Shown here piece after piece: positions 15,025 to 24,630 of a stretch of DNA of 64,000 bases. Positions within the stretch are counted from its first letter, which is position 1; every line of letters begins with the position of its first letter. The notes beneath the pieces were generated by a model. It did no database searches. It had not been told where the DNA came from and was given only the letters and a program-made list of their open reading frames with translations. This DNA is from Sphingomonas kyeonggiensis. GTDB taxonomy: Bacteria > Pseudomonadota > Alphaproteobacteria > Sphingomonadales > Sphingomonadaceae. The DNA is taken from assembly GCF_014204495.1 (NCBI RefSeq), contig NZ_JACHLN010000001.1:1364001-1428000 (forward strand). The letters are read 5' to 3'. The translations under genes were made by a program, and so were the position numbers.

Positions 15025-17391
15025 TCAGCGGGTGGCGGTGCTCATCGAATAGGGGCGGGCGGCCTTGCCGGTCGCCCAGCTCTTGTTCGGGGTGGCCGAC
15101 ATGGTGAACTTCAGTTCGCCGCCGGCGACGATCTCGTCATGGGTCAGATAGCCGCGCGCCAGCGGCTTGCCGTTGAGCGTGACCTTGCCGACATATTTGT
15201 TGGCGTCCGACAGGCCCTCGGCGACCACGGTGAAGCGCTTGCCGTTCGGCAGGTTGAGCGCGGCGCGATCGAGGAAGGGCCGGCCGATCACATACTGGTT
15301 CGAGCCGGGCGCGACGGGATAGAAGCCGAGCGCGGTGAAGACGAGCCAGGCCGACATCTGGCCGAGATCGTCATTGCCCGACAGGCCATCCGGCGTCGGC
15401 TTGTACTGGCTCTCGACAATCTGCTTCAGCCGCTCCTGGGTGCGCCAGGGCTGGCCGGCATAGCTGTAGAGATAGGCCACGTGGTGGCTCGGCTCGTTGC
15501 CATGGATATACTGGCCGATCAGTCCGGCAATGTCCTCGGCATGGCTGTAGTCGATCTTCGAATTGTCGAAGTCGAACATCGCATCGAGCTTCTTCACCAC
15601 CGCGGCGTCGCTGCCGAGCAGCTTGAACATGCCGGCCTGATCCTGGGGCACGAACCAGGAATATTGCCACGCATTGCCCTCGGTATAGTCCGATCCATAG
15701 TTGATCGCCGTGGGGTCGAAGGGGGTGCGGTAGCTGCCGTCCGACTTGCGGGCGCGCAGGAATCCGGTCTTCGCGTCGAAGCTGTTGCGCCAGTTGCCGG
15801 CGCGCTTCTCGAAGGTCGCGGCGATGTCAGCCTTGCCCATCGCGCTCGCCATGCGGGCGATGGTCCAGTCGTCATAGGCATATTCGACCGTCTTGGAGGC
15901 CGCTTCCGGCTCCTTGTCGATCGGGACATAGCCGAGCTTCATATGCTGATCGAGGCCGCCATAGGGGCCGTAGGTGGCGCTCTTCACCATCGCGTCGAGC
16001 GCGGCGTTCGGATCGAAGCCCTTGATGCCCTTGAGATAGGCATCGGCGATCACCGGTACGGCATGATAGCCGATCATCGTCCAGGTCTCGCGGCCATGGA
16101 ATTGCCAGACCGGCAGGATGCCGAAAGGGCTGACCTGCTGGCTGGCGATCAGCGAATTGACGAAATCGGCGTTCTTCTGCTCGCCCTGGGTAAGAAGCAG
16201 CAGCGGATGTTCGGCGCGGAACGTATCCCAGAGCGAGAAGGTGGAGTGGAAGGTGAAGCCCTTGGCAGCATGGACCTGATCGTCCGGCCCGCGCCAGCGG
16301 CCGTCGGCGTCGGAGAAGACGCTGGGGGCGATCATCGTGTGATAGAGCGCCGCGTAGAAGGTCTTCACCATCGCCGGCGAGCCCTGGACGGGGATCGCAC
16401 CCAGCGCCTTGTCCCAGTCGGCGGTCGTCTTGTTCGAGATTTCCCGGAAGCCGCCCGGCTCGCTATCCAGATTGGCGATCGCGCCATCCTCGTCGACCGA
16501 GGAGATCGCGACCTTCACTTCGAGCGGCTGGTCGAGCATGCCGAAGTCGAGCTGCGCCACCAGCGCGCGGCCGGCGAGCTGGGCGGCATCGTCCGCGCCG
16601 CGGCTCGGGCCCTGGAAGCCCTTATATTCGACCTTCTCCTCCTTGTTCAGGAAGGCATGGCCGGTCAGCGGCGCCGAAGGACGGATCGCGAAGAACAGCT
16701 TGCGCGCCGGCGCCCAGCCGCGGGTCTCGCGCGAGCCGGTGATCGTGCCGTCCGCGCGGATGCGGATCGACGACCAGAGCGTCTTGCCCGGATAATTGTA
16801 GAGCGAGCTGCGCAGGTCGAGCACCAGATGTGCGGCCTTGCCCTTGGGGAAGACATATTGCTGGACGCCGACGCGGGTGCCGGCGGTCAGCCGGGCGCCG
16901 ATGCCCGAATCGTCGAGCACCACCGAATAAAGGCCCGGCCGCGCCATCTCGCGGCTGTGGCTGAAGCGCGAGCGATAGCCCGACCCCGGCTGCTTGGGGT
17001 CACCCGGCTCGAGCGGCACCGTGTCGCCCGCGACAGGCATCATCAGGAAGTCGCCCAGGTCCGAATGGCCGGCGCCCGAGAAATGGGTCAGCGAGAAGCC
17101 CTGGATCGTCGGGTCTTCGTAGCGATAGCCGGCGGCGTGCGCATAGCATTCGCGGATCTTGCAGCCGGTATCGGTGTCCGGGCTGAGCTGGATCATGCCG
17201 AAGGGCGCGACCGCGCCGGGGAAGGTGTGTCCTTCGCCGCCGGTGCCGACCAGCGGCGCTTCGAACCAGGGCGGCGGCACCGGTTCGCCCTGTGATGCGC
17301 TGCCGGCATCCGGACTGGTCTGCGCCCATGCCGGCGCGAAGGTGAGCGACAGGGCGAGCGCGGCGAGGCCGGTACGGAGCGGGGCGTTCAT
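15025..17391 (-). CDS. GH92 family glycosidase (alpha-mannosidase type)
   Basis: This 788-residue exported protein has a signal peptide (ALALSLTFAPAWAQ) and the GH92 beginning LVGTGGEGHTFPGAVAPFGM followed by QLSPDTDTG. Later it carries HYVAYLY-like SHHVAYLYSYAGQP, GNDDLGQMSAWLVFTALGFY and YVIGRPFLDRA, the conserved end of the catalytic domain. GH92 enzymes are calcium-dependent exo-alpha-mannosidases. It would act in the periplasm or outside on mannose-containing glycans. No sugar transporter or mannose catabolic gene is adjacent. Confidence 0.93.
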   Translation of the reverse strand: MNAPLRTGLAALALSLTFAPAWAQTSPDAGSASQGEPVPPPWFEAPLVGTGGEGHTFPGAVAPFGMIQLSPDTDTGCKIRECYAHAAGYRYEDPTIQGFSLTHFSGAGHSDLGDFLMMPVAGDTVPLEPGDPKQPGSGYRSRFSHSREMARPGLYSVVLDDSGIGARLTAGTRVGVQQYVFPKGKAAHLVLDLRSSLYNYPGKTLWSSIRIRADGTITGSRETRGWAPARKLFFAIRPSAPLTGHAFLNKEEKVEYKGFQGPSRGADDAAQLAGRALVAQLDFGMLDQPLEVKVAISSVDEDGAIANLDSEPGGFREISNKTTADWDKALGAIPVQGSPAMVKTFYAALYHTMIAPSVFSDADGRWRGPDDQVHAAKGFTFHSTFSLWDTFRAEHPLLLLTQGEQKNADFVNSLIASQQVSPFGILPVWQFHGRETWTMIGYHAVPVIADAYLKGIKGFDPNAALDAMVKSATYGPYGGLDQHMKLGYVPIDKEPEAASKTVEYAYDDWTIARMASAMGKADIAATFEKRAGNWRNSFDAKTGFLRARKSDGSYRTPFDPTAINYGSDYTEGNAWQYSWFVPQDQAGMFKLLGSDAAVVKKLDAMFDFDNSKIDYSHAEDIAGLIGQYIHGNEPSHHVAYLYSYAGQPWRTQERLKQIVESQYKPTPDGLSGNDDLGQMSAWLVFTALGFYPVAPGSNQYVIGRPFLDRAALNLPNGKRFTVVAEGLSDANKYVGKVTLNGKPLARGYLTHDEIVAGGELKFTMSATPNKSWATGKAARPYSMSTATR

Positions 17392-17434
17392 GGGCGCGGG
17401 TTAGAGCATGGCCCGCGCCCGCGTCCAAGCGCGA

Positions 17435-18946
17435 TCAGAGCTTCATCGTGCCGGTATCGACGAACCGTTGATGCCAGGACAGCGCCTCTCCACAGAGCAT
17501 CGGCGTCTGCAGGCCATAGCTGCCCTTGAGTGCACGCTCGTAATAGTCGCGCAGCATCTCGCGGTAATCGGGATGCGCGCACTTCTCGATCACCACTTCG
17601 GCGCGGCGGCGCGGGGCGAGGCCGCGCAGGTCGGCCAGGCCCTGCTCGGTGACGATCACCTGCACATCCTGCGCGATATGATCGACATGGCTGACGTGCG
17701 GCACGATCGACGAGATCTTGCCGCCCTTGGCGGTGGACGGGGTCATGAAGATCGAGAGATAGGCGTTGCGCGCGAAATCGCCCGAGCCGCCGATGCCGTT
17801 CTGGATGCGCGAGCCCATGATATGGGTCGAGTTGACGTTGCCGTAGATGTCCGCCTCGATCAGCCCGTTCATCGCCAGGCAGCCCAGGCGGCGGACGATC
17901 TCGGGATGGTTGCTCATCTCCTGCGGGCGCAGGATGATGCGATCGCGGAACTGCTCCATCTCGCTGTTGAGCCGCGCCGCCGCATCCGGGCTGAGCGAGA
18001 AGGCGGTGCACGATGCCATGCGCAGCTTGCCCGAGGCCAGCAGGTCGAGCATCCCGTCCTGCAGCACCTCGGTATAGGCAGTCATGTCGGTGAAGGGCGC
18101 ATCGAGCAGCCCGGCGAGAACGGCATTGGCGATGTTGCCGACGCCCGACTGGAGCGGCAACAGGTTCGCGGGCAGGCGGCCCTTGCCGACTTCGTGCTTG
18201 AAGAACTCGATGATGTGGCCGGCGATCGCCAGTGCGGTATCGTCGGGCTTGGCGAAGGGCAGGTTGCGATCGGGCGCATCGGTTTCGACCACGGCGATCA
18301 CCTTGTCGGGGTCGCAGCGGAAGCTCGGCTGGCCAAAGCGATCGTCGGGGCGGACCAGCGGGATCGGCACGCGGTTGGGCGGCAGCGCGGTGCCGTAATA
18401 GATGTCGTGCATGCCATCGAGCGCGGGGTTCTGCCAGCTGTTGACCTCGAGGATCACGGCATGGGCGCGATCGAGCCAGGTCTTGTTGTTGCCGACCGAG
18501 GAGGAAGGGATCAGCGAGCCGTCCGCGTTGATGCCGGCGACTTCGATCACCGCGATGTCGAGCGGCCCCAGAAACCCTTCCCAGGCCATGGGCGCGACCT
18601 GGCTCAGATGCATGTCGAGATATTCCATCTCGCCCTTGTTGATCCGCTCGCGCGCGGTGGGGTCGGAGTTATAGGGCAGGCGCAGTTCGATGCCGTCAGC
18701 CGCGGCGAGCGCGCCGTCGAGCTCGGGGCCGGTCGAGGCGCCGGTCCACACCTTCACCCGCAGGTTGCGCCCTGCCTTGCGCTCGTCGGCGATCCGCTTC
18801 GCGAGCGCCATCGGCACCGCCTTGGGATAGCCCGATCCGGTGAAACCGCTCATGCCGACGGTCATGTGATCGTCGATGAAGCTGGCGGCCTGCTCGGCGC
18901 TGGTGACCTTGGCGGCAAGTCCGGGATGGGCGATACGCGAAGTCAT
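17435..18946 (-). CDS. Acetyl-CoA hydrolase / succinyl-CoA:acetate CoA-transferase family
   Basis: This 503-residue protein belongs to the CoA-transferase family that includes AarC and ACH1. It shows GMSGFTGSGYPKAVPMALA, the glycine loop LQSGVGNIANAVLAGL, NVNSTHIMGSRIQNGIGGSG, and the catalytic segment VIVTEQGLADLRGLAPRRRA; the Glu of the VTEQG segment fits the family's CoA-thioester-forming Glu. It moves CoA between succinate and acetate, or hydrolyses acetyl-CoA, in central carbon metabolism. ATG at 18946 is preferred, with another in-frame ATG two codons upstream. It is divergent from the CE2-like esterase gene over 134 nt. Confidence 0.92.
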   Translation of the reverse strand: MTSRIAHPGLAAKVTSAEQAASFIDDHMTVGMSGFTGSGYPKAVPMALAKRIADERKAGRNLRVKVWTGASTGPELDGALAAADGIELRLPYNSDPTARERINKGEMEYLDMHLSQVAPMAWEGFLGPLDIAVIEVAGINADGSLIPSSSVGNNKTWLDRAHAVILEVNSWQNPALDGMHDIYYGTALPPNRVPIPLVRPDDRFGQPSFRCDPDKVIAVVETDAPDRNLPFAKPDDTALAIAGHIIEFFKHEVGKGRLPANLLPLQSGVGNIANAVLAGLLDAPFTDMTAYTEVLQDGMLDLLASGKLRMASCTAFSLSPDAAARLNSEMEQFRDRIILRPQEMSNHPEIVRRLGCLAMNGLIEADIYGNVNSTHIMGSRIQNGIGGSGDFARNAYLSIFMTPSTAKGGKISSIVPHVSHVDHIAQDVQVIVTEQGLADLRGLAPRRRAEVVIEKCAHPDYREMLRDYYERALKGSYGLQTPMLCGEALSWHQRFVDTGTMKL

Positions 18947-19080
18947 GGGCATCCTCTCGGGCGATGTCGCCCGCTCGCTAGCGCACGGCGGATGCATGCA
19001 CGAATGCAGGTTTCGCATGCTGCACGCGCGAGGCGAGCACGGGGGCTGACGCGGCGCGGCGGGCGCTCTAGGCTGGCGGC

Positions 19081-20094
19081 ATGAAGATCGCCGCACTGCT
19101 GCTGCCCGTCGCCCTTTCGGTTCCCGCGCCCGAGCAGGGCAAGCGCCTGCCGGTGCATATCGGCGGCCGCGCCGTGGCCGAGGGGAAGGCGCTGCGCTTC
19201 GGCTGGCCGGGCACCTATTTCGAAGGGCGCTTCCGCGGCACCGACGTGACCGTGGCCTTCGACACCAAGACCGATTTCTATCGCGTGCTGGTCGACGGCA
19301 AGGTCTTCCAGACCTTGACCAAGCCGGAGCGGACCGAGTTGCGGGTGAAGGGGCTCAAGCCTGGTGTGCACACGGTCCGGCTGGAGAAGCTGACCGAAAG
19401 CCAGTCGGGCGGCGGCATCTTCCTGGGCTTCTTCACCAGCGGCACGCCGATGGCAGCGCCGGCGCTGCGCAACCAGATCGAGTTCATCGGCGATTCGCAC
19501 AGCGTCGGCTATGGCAACACCTCGCCGACGCGCGACTGCAAGTCGCAGCAGGTGCACGACACGACCGATACCAGCGCGGCGTTCGGGCCGGTCCTGGCGA
19601 AGCGGCTGGGCGCGGACTATCGGGTGATCGCCTATTCGGGCTACGGCGTCGTCCGCAACTATGCGGGCAAGTTCCCGGGCGAGAACCTGCCCTATCTCTA
19701 TCCGCGTGCCATCCCGGGCGAGGCCGGGGCCGCCGCGCCGGACAAGGGCTGGCGGCCGGGCGTGATCGTCATCAACCTCGGTACCAACGACTTCTCGACG
19801 CCGGTCCATGCCGGTGAGGCCTGGGCGGATGAAGCGGCGCTTCGGGCGGACTATCGGGCCAAATACATCGCATTCGTCCGGGCCCGACAGGCGGCGCAGC
19901 CTGGTGCGCGCATCCTCCTGATGGGCGCCGAGAATTTCTACGCCGATGTCGCCGCCGTCGCCGCCGCGACGGGGGCAACCCCGGTGAAGGTGCCGGCGCT
20001 CGAAATGACAGGGTGCAACTGGCACCCGTCGCTCAAGGATCACCGGGTGATGGCGGACCTGCTCGCCGCGACGCTCAGAACGCCGAAGCGCTGA
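19081..20094 (+). CDS. SGNH/GDSL esterase, CE2-like
   Basis: This 337-residue exported protein starts with a short signal peptide (MKIAALLLPVALSVPAP). An N-terminal beta domain of about 115 residues (FGWPGTYFEGRFRGTDVTV) precedes an SGNH hydrolase domain with FIGDSHSVGYGN (nucleophile Ser), INLGTNDF and CNWHPSLKDH (catalytic His). This two-domain order is that of carbohydrate esterase family 2, which deacetylates xylan and other polysaccharides. Its 3' end overlaps the convergent TPR gene by 20 nt. The nearby GH92 glycosidase suggests a loose glycan-use theme. Confidence 0.85.
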   Translation: MKIAALLLPVALSVPAPEQGKRLPVHIGGRAVAEGKALRFGWPGTYFEGRFRGTDVTVAFDTKTDFYRVLVDGKVFQTLTKPERTELRVKGLKPGVHTVRLEKLTESQSGGGIFLGFFTSGTPMAAPALRNQIEFIGDSHSVGYGNTSPTRDCKSQQVHDTTDTSAAFGPVLAKRLGADYRVIAYSGYGVVRNYAGKFPGENLPYLYPRAIPGEAGAAAPDKGWRPGVIVINLGTNDFSTPVHAGEAWADEAALRADYRAKYIAFVRARQAAQPGARILLMGAENFYADVAAVAAATGATPVKVPALEMTGCNWHPSLKDHRVMADLLAATLRTPKR

Positions 20095-21763
20095 GCTTCA
20101 CATCGGCGCGGACCCAGGCGGCGGCGAAGTCCTTTTCCGCCGTGCCTGCATCCTTGCCTTGCGCCTTCAATGCCTGGGCGAGGCCGAACAGCGCCCAGCC
20201 GTTGTGCGGATTGCGCTTGAGGTCCTCGCGATACACTGCCTCGGCTTCCGTCGGCGTGTTGCTGCCGAGCAGGGCTGCGCCGAGCAAGTGGCGGCTCGGG
20301 AAGAACGCGTCCGAAGGCTCGTTGTACGAGAGCGTATCCTCGACCTTCACGGCTTCGCGTAGCGCGGTGAGCGCGGCCGGCTTGTCGCCGCTGTCCCAGG
20401 CGATCCGCGCTTCCGCGCGCAGTTCGGCGATGCGGAACAGCGGGGCGGCCATGTTCATGCCGGCCAGCGCATCGGCGGGAGCACCGGCGATCTTCGCCTT
20501 GAGCTTCGCCAGCTCTGCTTTTGCCTCATCGCGCTTGCCCGTGGCGGCGAGCGCGATGGTGCGGGCGGAGAGCCAGTTGACGGTGAGATCGAGCAACCGG
20601 GCATCGGGCTGCGGCTCGGCGAGCATCTCCTGCCAGCGGCCAAAGCGGATCAGCGCTTCGTAGAGATAGCCGATGCCCCAATCCATGCCGGGCATGGCGG
20701 CGGCCTGATCGTCGGTGAATACCTTGCGGACGTCGCGCAGCGCCTTGATCGTCTCGGCGCTGCGGCCCTCCATCGAGGCGGCGGCGGCGAGGAACTGGAG
20801 ATTGTGCGCCGAATACATCGGGTAGTAATCGATCGCCGCGGTCTTCGCGTAATAGGCCTTGTCCGCCGCATCGGCGAGGCGATTGGCCTCGGCCGATTCC
20901 TCGTAGCGGCCGACGCGCTGGAGGATGTGCGAAGGCATGTGCACGACATGGCCGGCGCCCGGCATCATCGCCTTGAGCCGCTCGGCGGAGTCGATCGCCT
21001 TGCCCGGCGCGGTCGAGGCTTCGACGGCGTGGATGTAATAATGATTGGCGCCGGGGTGATGCGGGTTGCGGGCGAGCACCGTCTCCAGCGTCGTCACGAT
21101 CTCGGGCGTATCCCTGGCCGGGGTGCCGTCGGCGTTCCACAGCTTCCACGGCGTACGGTTCATCTGCGCTTCGGCGAACAGCGTCAGGATGTCGTCATCC
21201 TTGGGGAAGGCCCTGGCGGCATCGCGCATCGCGTCGCCGAACGCGGCGAGCAGGGGTGCGCTGTTCGTCGGATCGACCGGCTGGGGGCCGGTGTAGCGCT
21301 TCGCCAGCGCGACGATCAGCGCGCGGTTCGCCGGGGTGGCGGCCGGTGCCAAGGCTTCGGCCTTCTTGAGCGCGTCCCAGGCGACGCGGGCGCGGGCCTC
21401 GGCCATCATCGGCATGTTGTAATTGGGGCCGAGGGTCAGTGCGACGCCCCAATAGCAGATGCCGCATTTGGGATCGGCCTTGGCGGCCCTGGCGAAGCTC
21501 CGCGCGGCCTCGTCGTGGTTGAACGCCCAGAGCAGGCGCATGCCCTGGTCGAAATAGGCCTGGGCGGCGGGGACCGTGGTACCGGCATCGCGGTGAAAGC
21601 TGCCGAGATCGGGGAAGAGCTGGGCGCCCGCGGACCAATCGGCGAGCGTCTGCGGGAAGCCGTGGCCGGCGTGCATGCCGGCCATGTCATTGGTCTGGGC
21701 GGCGGCGGGTAGCGCCAGCAGCGATGCGGCGAGCAGCGTGAGAAAGCGCGAAAGACGGATCAT
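20075..21763 (-). CDS. Exported tetratricopeptide-repeat protein
   Basis: This 562-residue protein has a signal peptide (FLTLLAASLLALPAAAQ), then a Met/His-rich start to the mature chain (MAGMHAGHG) that could bind copper or another soft metal. The rest is helical, with TPR-like units such as YFDQGMRLLWAFNHDEAARS and NHYYIHAVEAS in the middle. It also has a Cys-x2-Cys (CGICYWG) and SHILQRVGRYEESAEANR. I recognise it as a widespread but uncharacterised TPR family of proteobacteria; no enzymatic role is known to me. ATG at 21763 follows GAGGA. Its end overlaps the CE2-like gene. Confidence 0.8.
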   Translation of the reverse strand: MIRLSRFLTLLAASLLALPAAAQTNDMAGMHAGHGFPQTLADWSAGAQLFPDLGSFHRDAGTTVPAAQAYFDQGMRLLWAFNHDEAARSFARAAKADPKCGICYWGVALTLGPNYNMPMMAEARARVAWDALKKAEALAPAATPANRALIVALAKRYTGPQPVDPTNSAPLLAAFGDAMRDAARAFPKDDDILTLFAEAQMNRTPWKLWNADGTPARDTPEIVTTLETVLARNPHHPGANHYYIHAVEASTAPGKAIDSAERLKAMMPGAGHVVHMPSHILQRVGRYEESAEANRLADAADKAYYAKTAAIDYYPMYSAHNLQFLAAAASMEGRSAETIKALRDVRKVFTDDQAAAMPGMDWGIGYLYEALIRFGRWQEMLAEPQPDARLLDLTVNWLSARTIALAATGKRDEAKAELAKLKAKIAGAPADALAGMNMAAPLFRIAELRAEARIAWDSGDKPAALTALREAVKVEDTLSYNEPSDAFFPSRHLLGAALLGSNTPTEAEAVYREDLKRNPHNGWALFGLAQALKAQGKDAGTAEKDFAAAWVRADVKLSASAF

Positions 21764-21822
21764 GGCCGAGTCCTCCTCGGGACGGCAGGATACGCCTTTC
21801 GCGCTCTAACCTCAATCAAGCC

Positions 21823-23133
21823 CTAAACGGCTTTCAGCGCCTCCTCGAAGTCCGCGATCAGGTCGTCGGCATCCTCGACGCCGATCGAGATGCGGACGAG
21901 ATTGTCGGTGATGCCCAGTGCCTGTTTGCGCGCGTCCGGCACCGACAAATGCGTCATGCCGGCGGGGTGGCTGGCCAAAGTCTCGGTGCCGCCGAGCGAC
22001 ACGGCGAGCTTGGCGATCTTGAGCGCGTCGAGGAAGGCGAAGGCCTCCTTCTCGCCGCCCTTCAGATAGAGCGAGAAGGTGGAGCCGGCGCCGGTGCAGT
22101 GGCGCTTGTAGATGTCCGCCTGGCGCGACCCTTCCTCGAGGAAGCCGAGATAGCCGACATGCTCGACCTTGGGATGGTTGCGCAGGAACTCGCAGACCTT
22201 CACCGCATTCTCGCCGGCGCGCGACATGCGCAGCTCCAGCGTCTCCAGCGAGCGCAGCAGCATCCAGGCGGTGTTGGGATCGCAGATCGTGCCGATCGTG
22301 TTGCGCATCAGCCGGATCGTGTTGATGTGCTCCTTCGAGCCGAGCACGCCGCCCGCCACCAGGTCCGAATGGCCGCCCGCGTACTTGGTCAGCGAGTAGA
22401 CGACGATGTCGGCGCCCTGCTTGAGCGGCTGGGCCCACAGCGGCCCGAGGAAGGTGTTGTCGATCGCGATCGGCGGCTTGTTGGCACCCGTGAAGATCGC
22501 GTCGCGGCTGGTGCGTACGGCCTCGACATCGACCAGCGCGTTGGTCGGGTTGGCCGGGCTCTCCAGATAGATCAGCGCGACATTGCCCGAGGCGGCCTTG
22601 CTCAGCACCGCGTCGATCTCCTCGCGGGTGGCGCCGGCAGGGAAGTCGAGCCAGTGGACGCCGAAGCGGCCGAGGATGCGGGCGATCAGCGTCTCGGTCG
22701 CTGCATAGAGCGGGCCCGAATGGACGATCGTGTCGCCCGGCTTGACCATCGACAGGAACAGGGTGGCGATCGCCGACATGCCCGAGGAGAAGGCCAGCGC
22801 GTCCTCGGCGCCTTCCCAGATGCCGAGGCGATCCTCGAGGATCTCCTGGTTCGGGCCGTTGAAGCGTGAATAGACCAGGCCATCCGCCCCGCCCGGGCGC
22901 TTGCCGGTGACGCCTTCGAAGTGGCGCTTGCCGGCCGCGGCATTGGGGAAGACGAAGGTCGAGGTGAGGAAGATCGGCGGCTTGAGCGAGCCTTCCGAGA
23001 GCATCGGGTCATAGCCATGGCCCATCATCATCGTGCTGGGCTTGAGCTGGCGGCTGCCGATCTTGTCCGCCGACGGCTTGGGGCGGCGACGCGGGGTACC
23101 GCCGGTCAGATCGGCTTCGGTTTCGTCAGTCAT
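21823..23133 (-). CDS. Cystathionine gamma-synthase family PLP enzyme
   Basis: This 436-residue fold-type I PLP enzyme has GLVYSRFNGPNQEILEDRL, SSGMSAIATLF and the PLP lysine in VVYSLTKYAGGHSDLVAGG (Lys250). The family covers cystathionine gamma-synthase, methionine gamma-lyase and O-succinylhomoserine sulfhydrylase, which make or break C-S bonds in methionine metabolism. The reaction cannot be chosen from sequence alone. A 30-residue basic/polar N-terminal extension precedes the catalytic fold. I looked for a SAM riboswitch in the 217-nt leader (23134-23350) and saw none. Confidence 0.9.
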   Translation of the reverse strand: MTDETEADLTGGTPRRRPKPSADKIGSRQLKPSTMMMGHGYDPMLSEGSLKPPIFLTSTFVFPNAAAGKRHFEGVTGKRPGGADGLVYSRFNGPNQEILEDRLGIWEGAEDALAFSSGMSAIATLFLSMVKPGDTIVHSGPLYAATETLIARILGRFGVHWLDFPAGATREEIDAVLSKAASGNVALIYLESPANPTNALVDVEAVRTSRDAIFTGANKPPIAIDNTFLGPLWAQPLKQGADIVVYSLTKYAGGHSDLVAGGVLGSKEHINTIRLMRNTIGTICDPNTAWMLLRSLETLELRMSRAGENAVKVCEFLRNHPKVEHVGYLGFLEEGSRQADIYKRHCTGAGSTFSLYLKGGEKEAFAFLDALKIAKLAVSLGGTETLASHPAGMTHLSVPDARKQALGITDNLVRISIGVEDADDLIADFEEALKAV

Positions 23134-23289
23134 TCAGGCTCTCCGGACTCGGGTTATTTTGTTTCAACTGTAACGATCCGAGTGGGATTGGGGAGCCTGA
23201 AACGCGTTGGAAGGCGGAAAAGGTGCGGCGCATTTTTGCTCGCACCCAAAGGAGTGGGGCTTGGCTCAATCGATATGCAGCCTTCCCCG

Positions 23290-23312
23290 TTCCCCGGCTT
23301 TTGCCGGGGAGC
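23290..23312. repeat. Half-copy of the composite palindromic repeat (family 1)
   Basis: CCCCGGC-TTTT-GCCGGGG forms a 7-bp hairpin flanked by TT and AGC. It lies 39 nt beyond the end of pgeF in the gap before the cystathionine gamma-synthase family gene, and may terminate the lgt-pgeF operon. The rest of the 23134-23350 gap holds no gene that I can see. Confidence 0.75.
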
Positions 23313-23350
23313 TGCCAAAGCAACCGCTGTACTGGAGATCGATGCGCTCT

Positions 23351-24130
23351 TTAGAGCCCGATCAGGCTGATCTGCCGGCCATAGTCAGGCTCCTGCCGGT
23401 GCGTCGCGCGGCGGAAGCTGTAGAAATGCGCTTCTCGCGCATAGGTGTCCTGCCCCAGCATCTCGATGGTGCGCAGCCCGGCGGCGGCGAGGCGCGCGGC
23501 GACATAGGCTTCGAGGTCGAACTGCCAGTGATCCTCACGCCGGCCTTCGGTGAAGAAGCGCTCATTGTCGGGATCGGCATCGGCGAAGCGCTGGAGGAAG
23601 GCGAGATCGACTTCATAGGAGGCGCGGGCGATGCACGGGCCGATCGCGGCGACGATGCGCTCGCGGCTGGCGCCGAGCGCTTCCATCGCGGCGATGGTCG
23701 AATCGGTGACGCCGCCGACCGCGCCCTTCCACCCGGCATGAGCAGCGCCGATCACGCCAGCCTGTTTGTCGGCGAACAACACCGGCGCGCAATCGGCGGT
23801 GAGGATGCCGAGCGCCAGGCCGGGGCGATCGGTGACCAGCGCGTCGGCATGCGGGCGCAGCCGCTCTTCCCAGGGCTCGGCGACGGTGACGCAATCGGCC
23901 GAATGGACCTGGTAGAGTGAAACCAGCCGGCCGCCGGGCAACACCGCCTCGGTCGCGCGGTGGCGATTCTCGGCGATCAGCGCGGGATCGTCGGTGGAAC
24001 CGAGCCCGACATTGAGGCTGGCCATCGCGCCGGTGGAGACGCCGCCCTTGCGGCCGAGAAAGCCGTGCGCGATCCCGTCCAGCGCGCGGGCGCGGAAAAC
24101 TTCGACTTCACTCGTCATGCCATCACTCAC
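23351..24130 (-). CDS. pgeF: Peptidoglycan editing factor / multicopper-type laccase-domain protein PgeF
   Basis: This protein of about 259 residues belongs to the YfiH/PgeF family. It has HGFLGRKGGVSTG at the start, then the metal site residues in YQVHSADCVTV, TADCAPVLFADK and AAHAGWKGAVGG (two His and one Cys arrangement). PgeF hydrolyses misincorporated L-Ser-type UDP-MurNAc precursors, proofreading peptidoglycan; older annotation called it polyphenol oxidase. GTG at 24130 overlaps the stop of the upstream acetyltransferase gene as GTGA, matching the pattern of the operon. ATG at 24118 would shorten it by four residues. Confidence 0.9.
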   Translation of the reverse strand: MSDGMTSEVEVFRARALDGIAHGFLGRKGGVSTGAMASLNVGLGSTDDPALIAENRHRATEAVLPGGRLVSLYQVHSADCVTVAEPWEERLRPHADALVTDRPGLALGILTADCAPVLFADKQAGVIGAAHAGWKGAVGGVTDSTIAAMEALGASRERIVAAIGPCIARASYEVDLAFLQRFADADPDNERFFTEGRREDHWQFDLEAYVAARLAAAGLRTIEMLGQDTYAREAHFYSFRRATHRQEPDYGRQISLIGL

Positions 24131-24630
24131 AATGCGCGGCGCATCAGCCGGTCTTCATCCTCATGCTCGCCGACCAGGAAGATATAGGGGCCGCGATCCT
24201 CGAACCCGTTCTTCTCGTAGAAGCGCTTCGCCCGGTGGTTGTCGATATAGACCGACAGCCAGAGCTCGTCGGCGCCGCGCGCGCGGCCCTCTTCCACCGC
24301 CCAATCGAGCAGCGCCTGGGCGGCGCCGCTGCCCTTGGCGCGCTCGTCGAGATAGAGCTGGCGGAGTTCGTGGGGGCGCGAAGTCACCGTCGCCGGCAAG
24401 GTGAGCGCGCTGGTCTTGGCGAAGCCGGCCAGCCCCTGTTCGTCCTCGGCGATGCGGAAGCGCAGGTCGGGCTGGGCGAACTCCTCCGCCCAGGCCTCGG
24501 GCGTGAATCCCGCGAAGAAAGCGGCGAGATTCTCCGGCGCGTAGAGATGGCCGAAGGTCGCGGTGAAGCTGACCCGGAACAGCGTGTCGATCGCGGGCAG
24601 ATCGGCGGGCGTGGCATCGCGGTAGATCAT
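24127..24630 (-). CDS. GNAT-family N-acetyltransferase
   Basis: This 167-residue protein has the GNAT fold, with HELRQLYLDERAKGSGAAQA supplying the acetyl-CoA-binding Q/R-x-x-G-x-G/A loop and WLSVYIDNHRAKRFYEKNGF the conserved final motif. The acceptor substrate cannot be told. It overlaps the MidA-like gene upstream by ATGA and pgeF downstream by GTGA, so it is translated within the lgt operon. Confidence 0.88.
   Translation of the reverse strand: MIYRDATPADLPAIDTLFRVSFTATFGHLYAPENLAAFFAGFTPEAWAEEFAQPDLRFRIAEDEQGLAGFAKTSALTLPATVTSRPHELRQLYLDERAKGSGAAQALLDWAVEEGRARGADELWLSVYIDNHRAKRFYEKNGFEDRGPYIFLVGEHEDEDRLMRRAL

Noticed and set aside
23134..23350. SAM riboswitch before the cystathionine gamma-synthase family gene
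   Set aside because: The leader has no recognisable SAM-I, SAM-II or SAM-V pattern, only a half-copy of the palindromic repeat.
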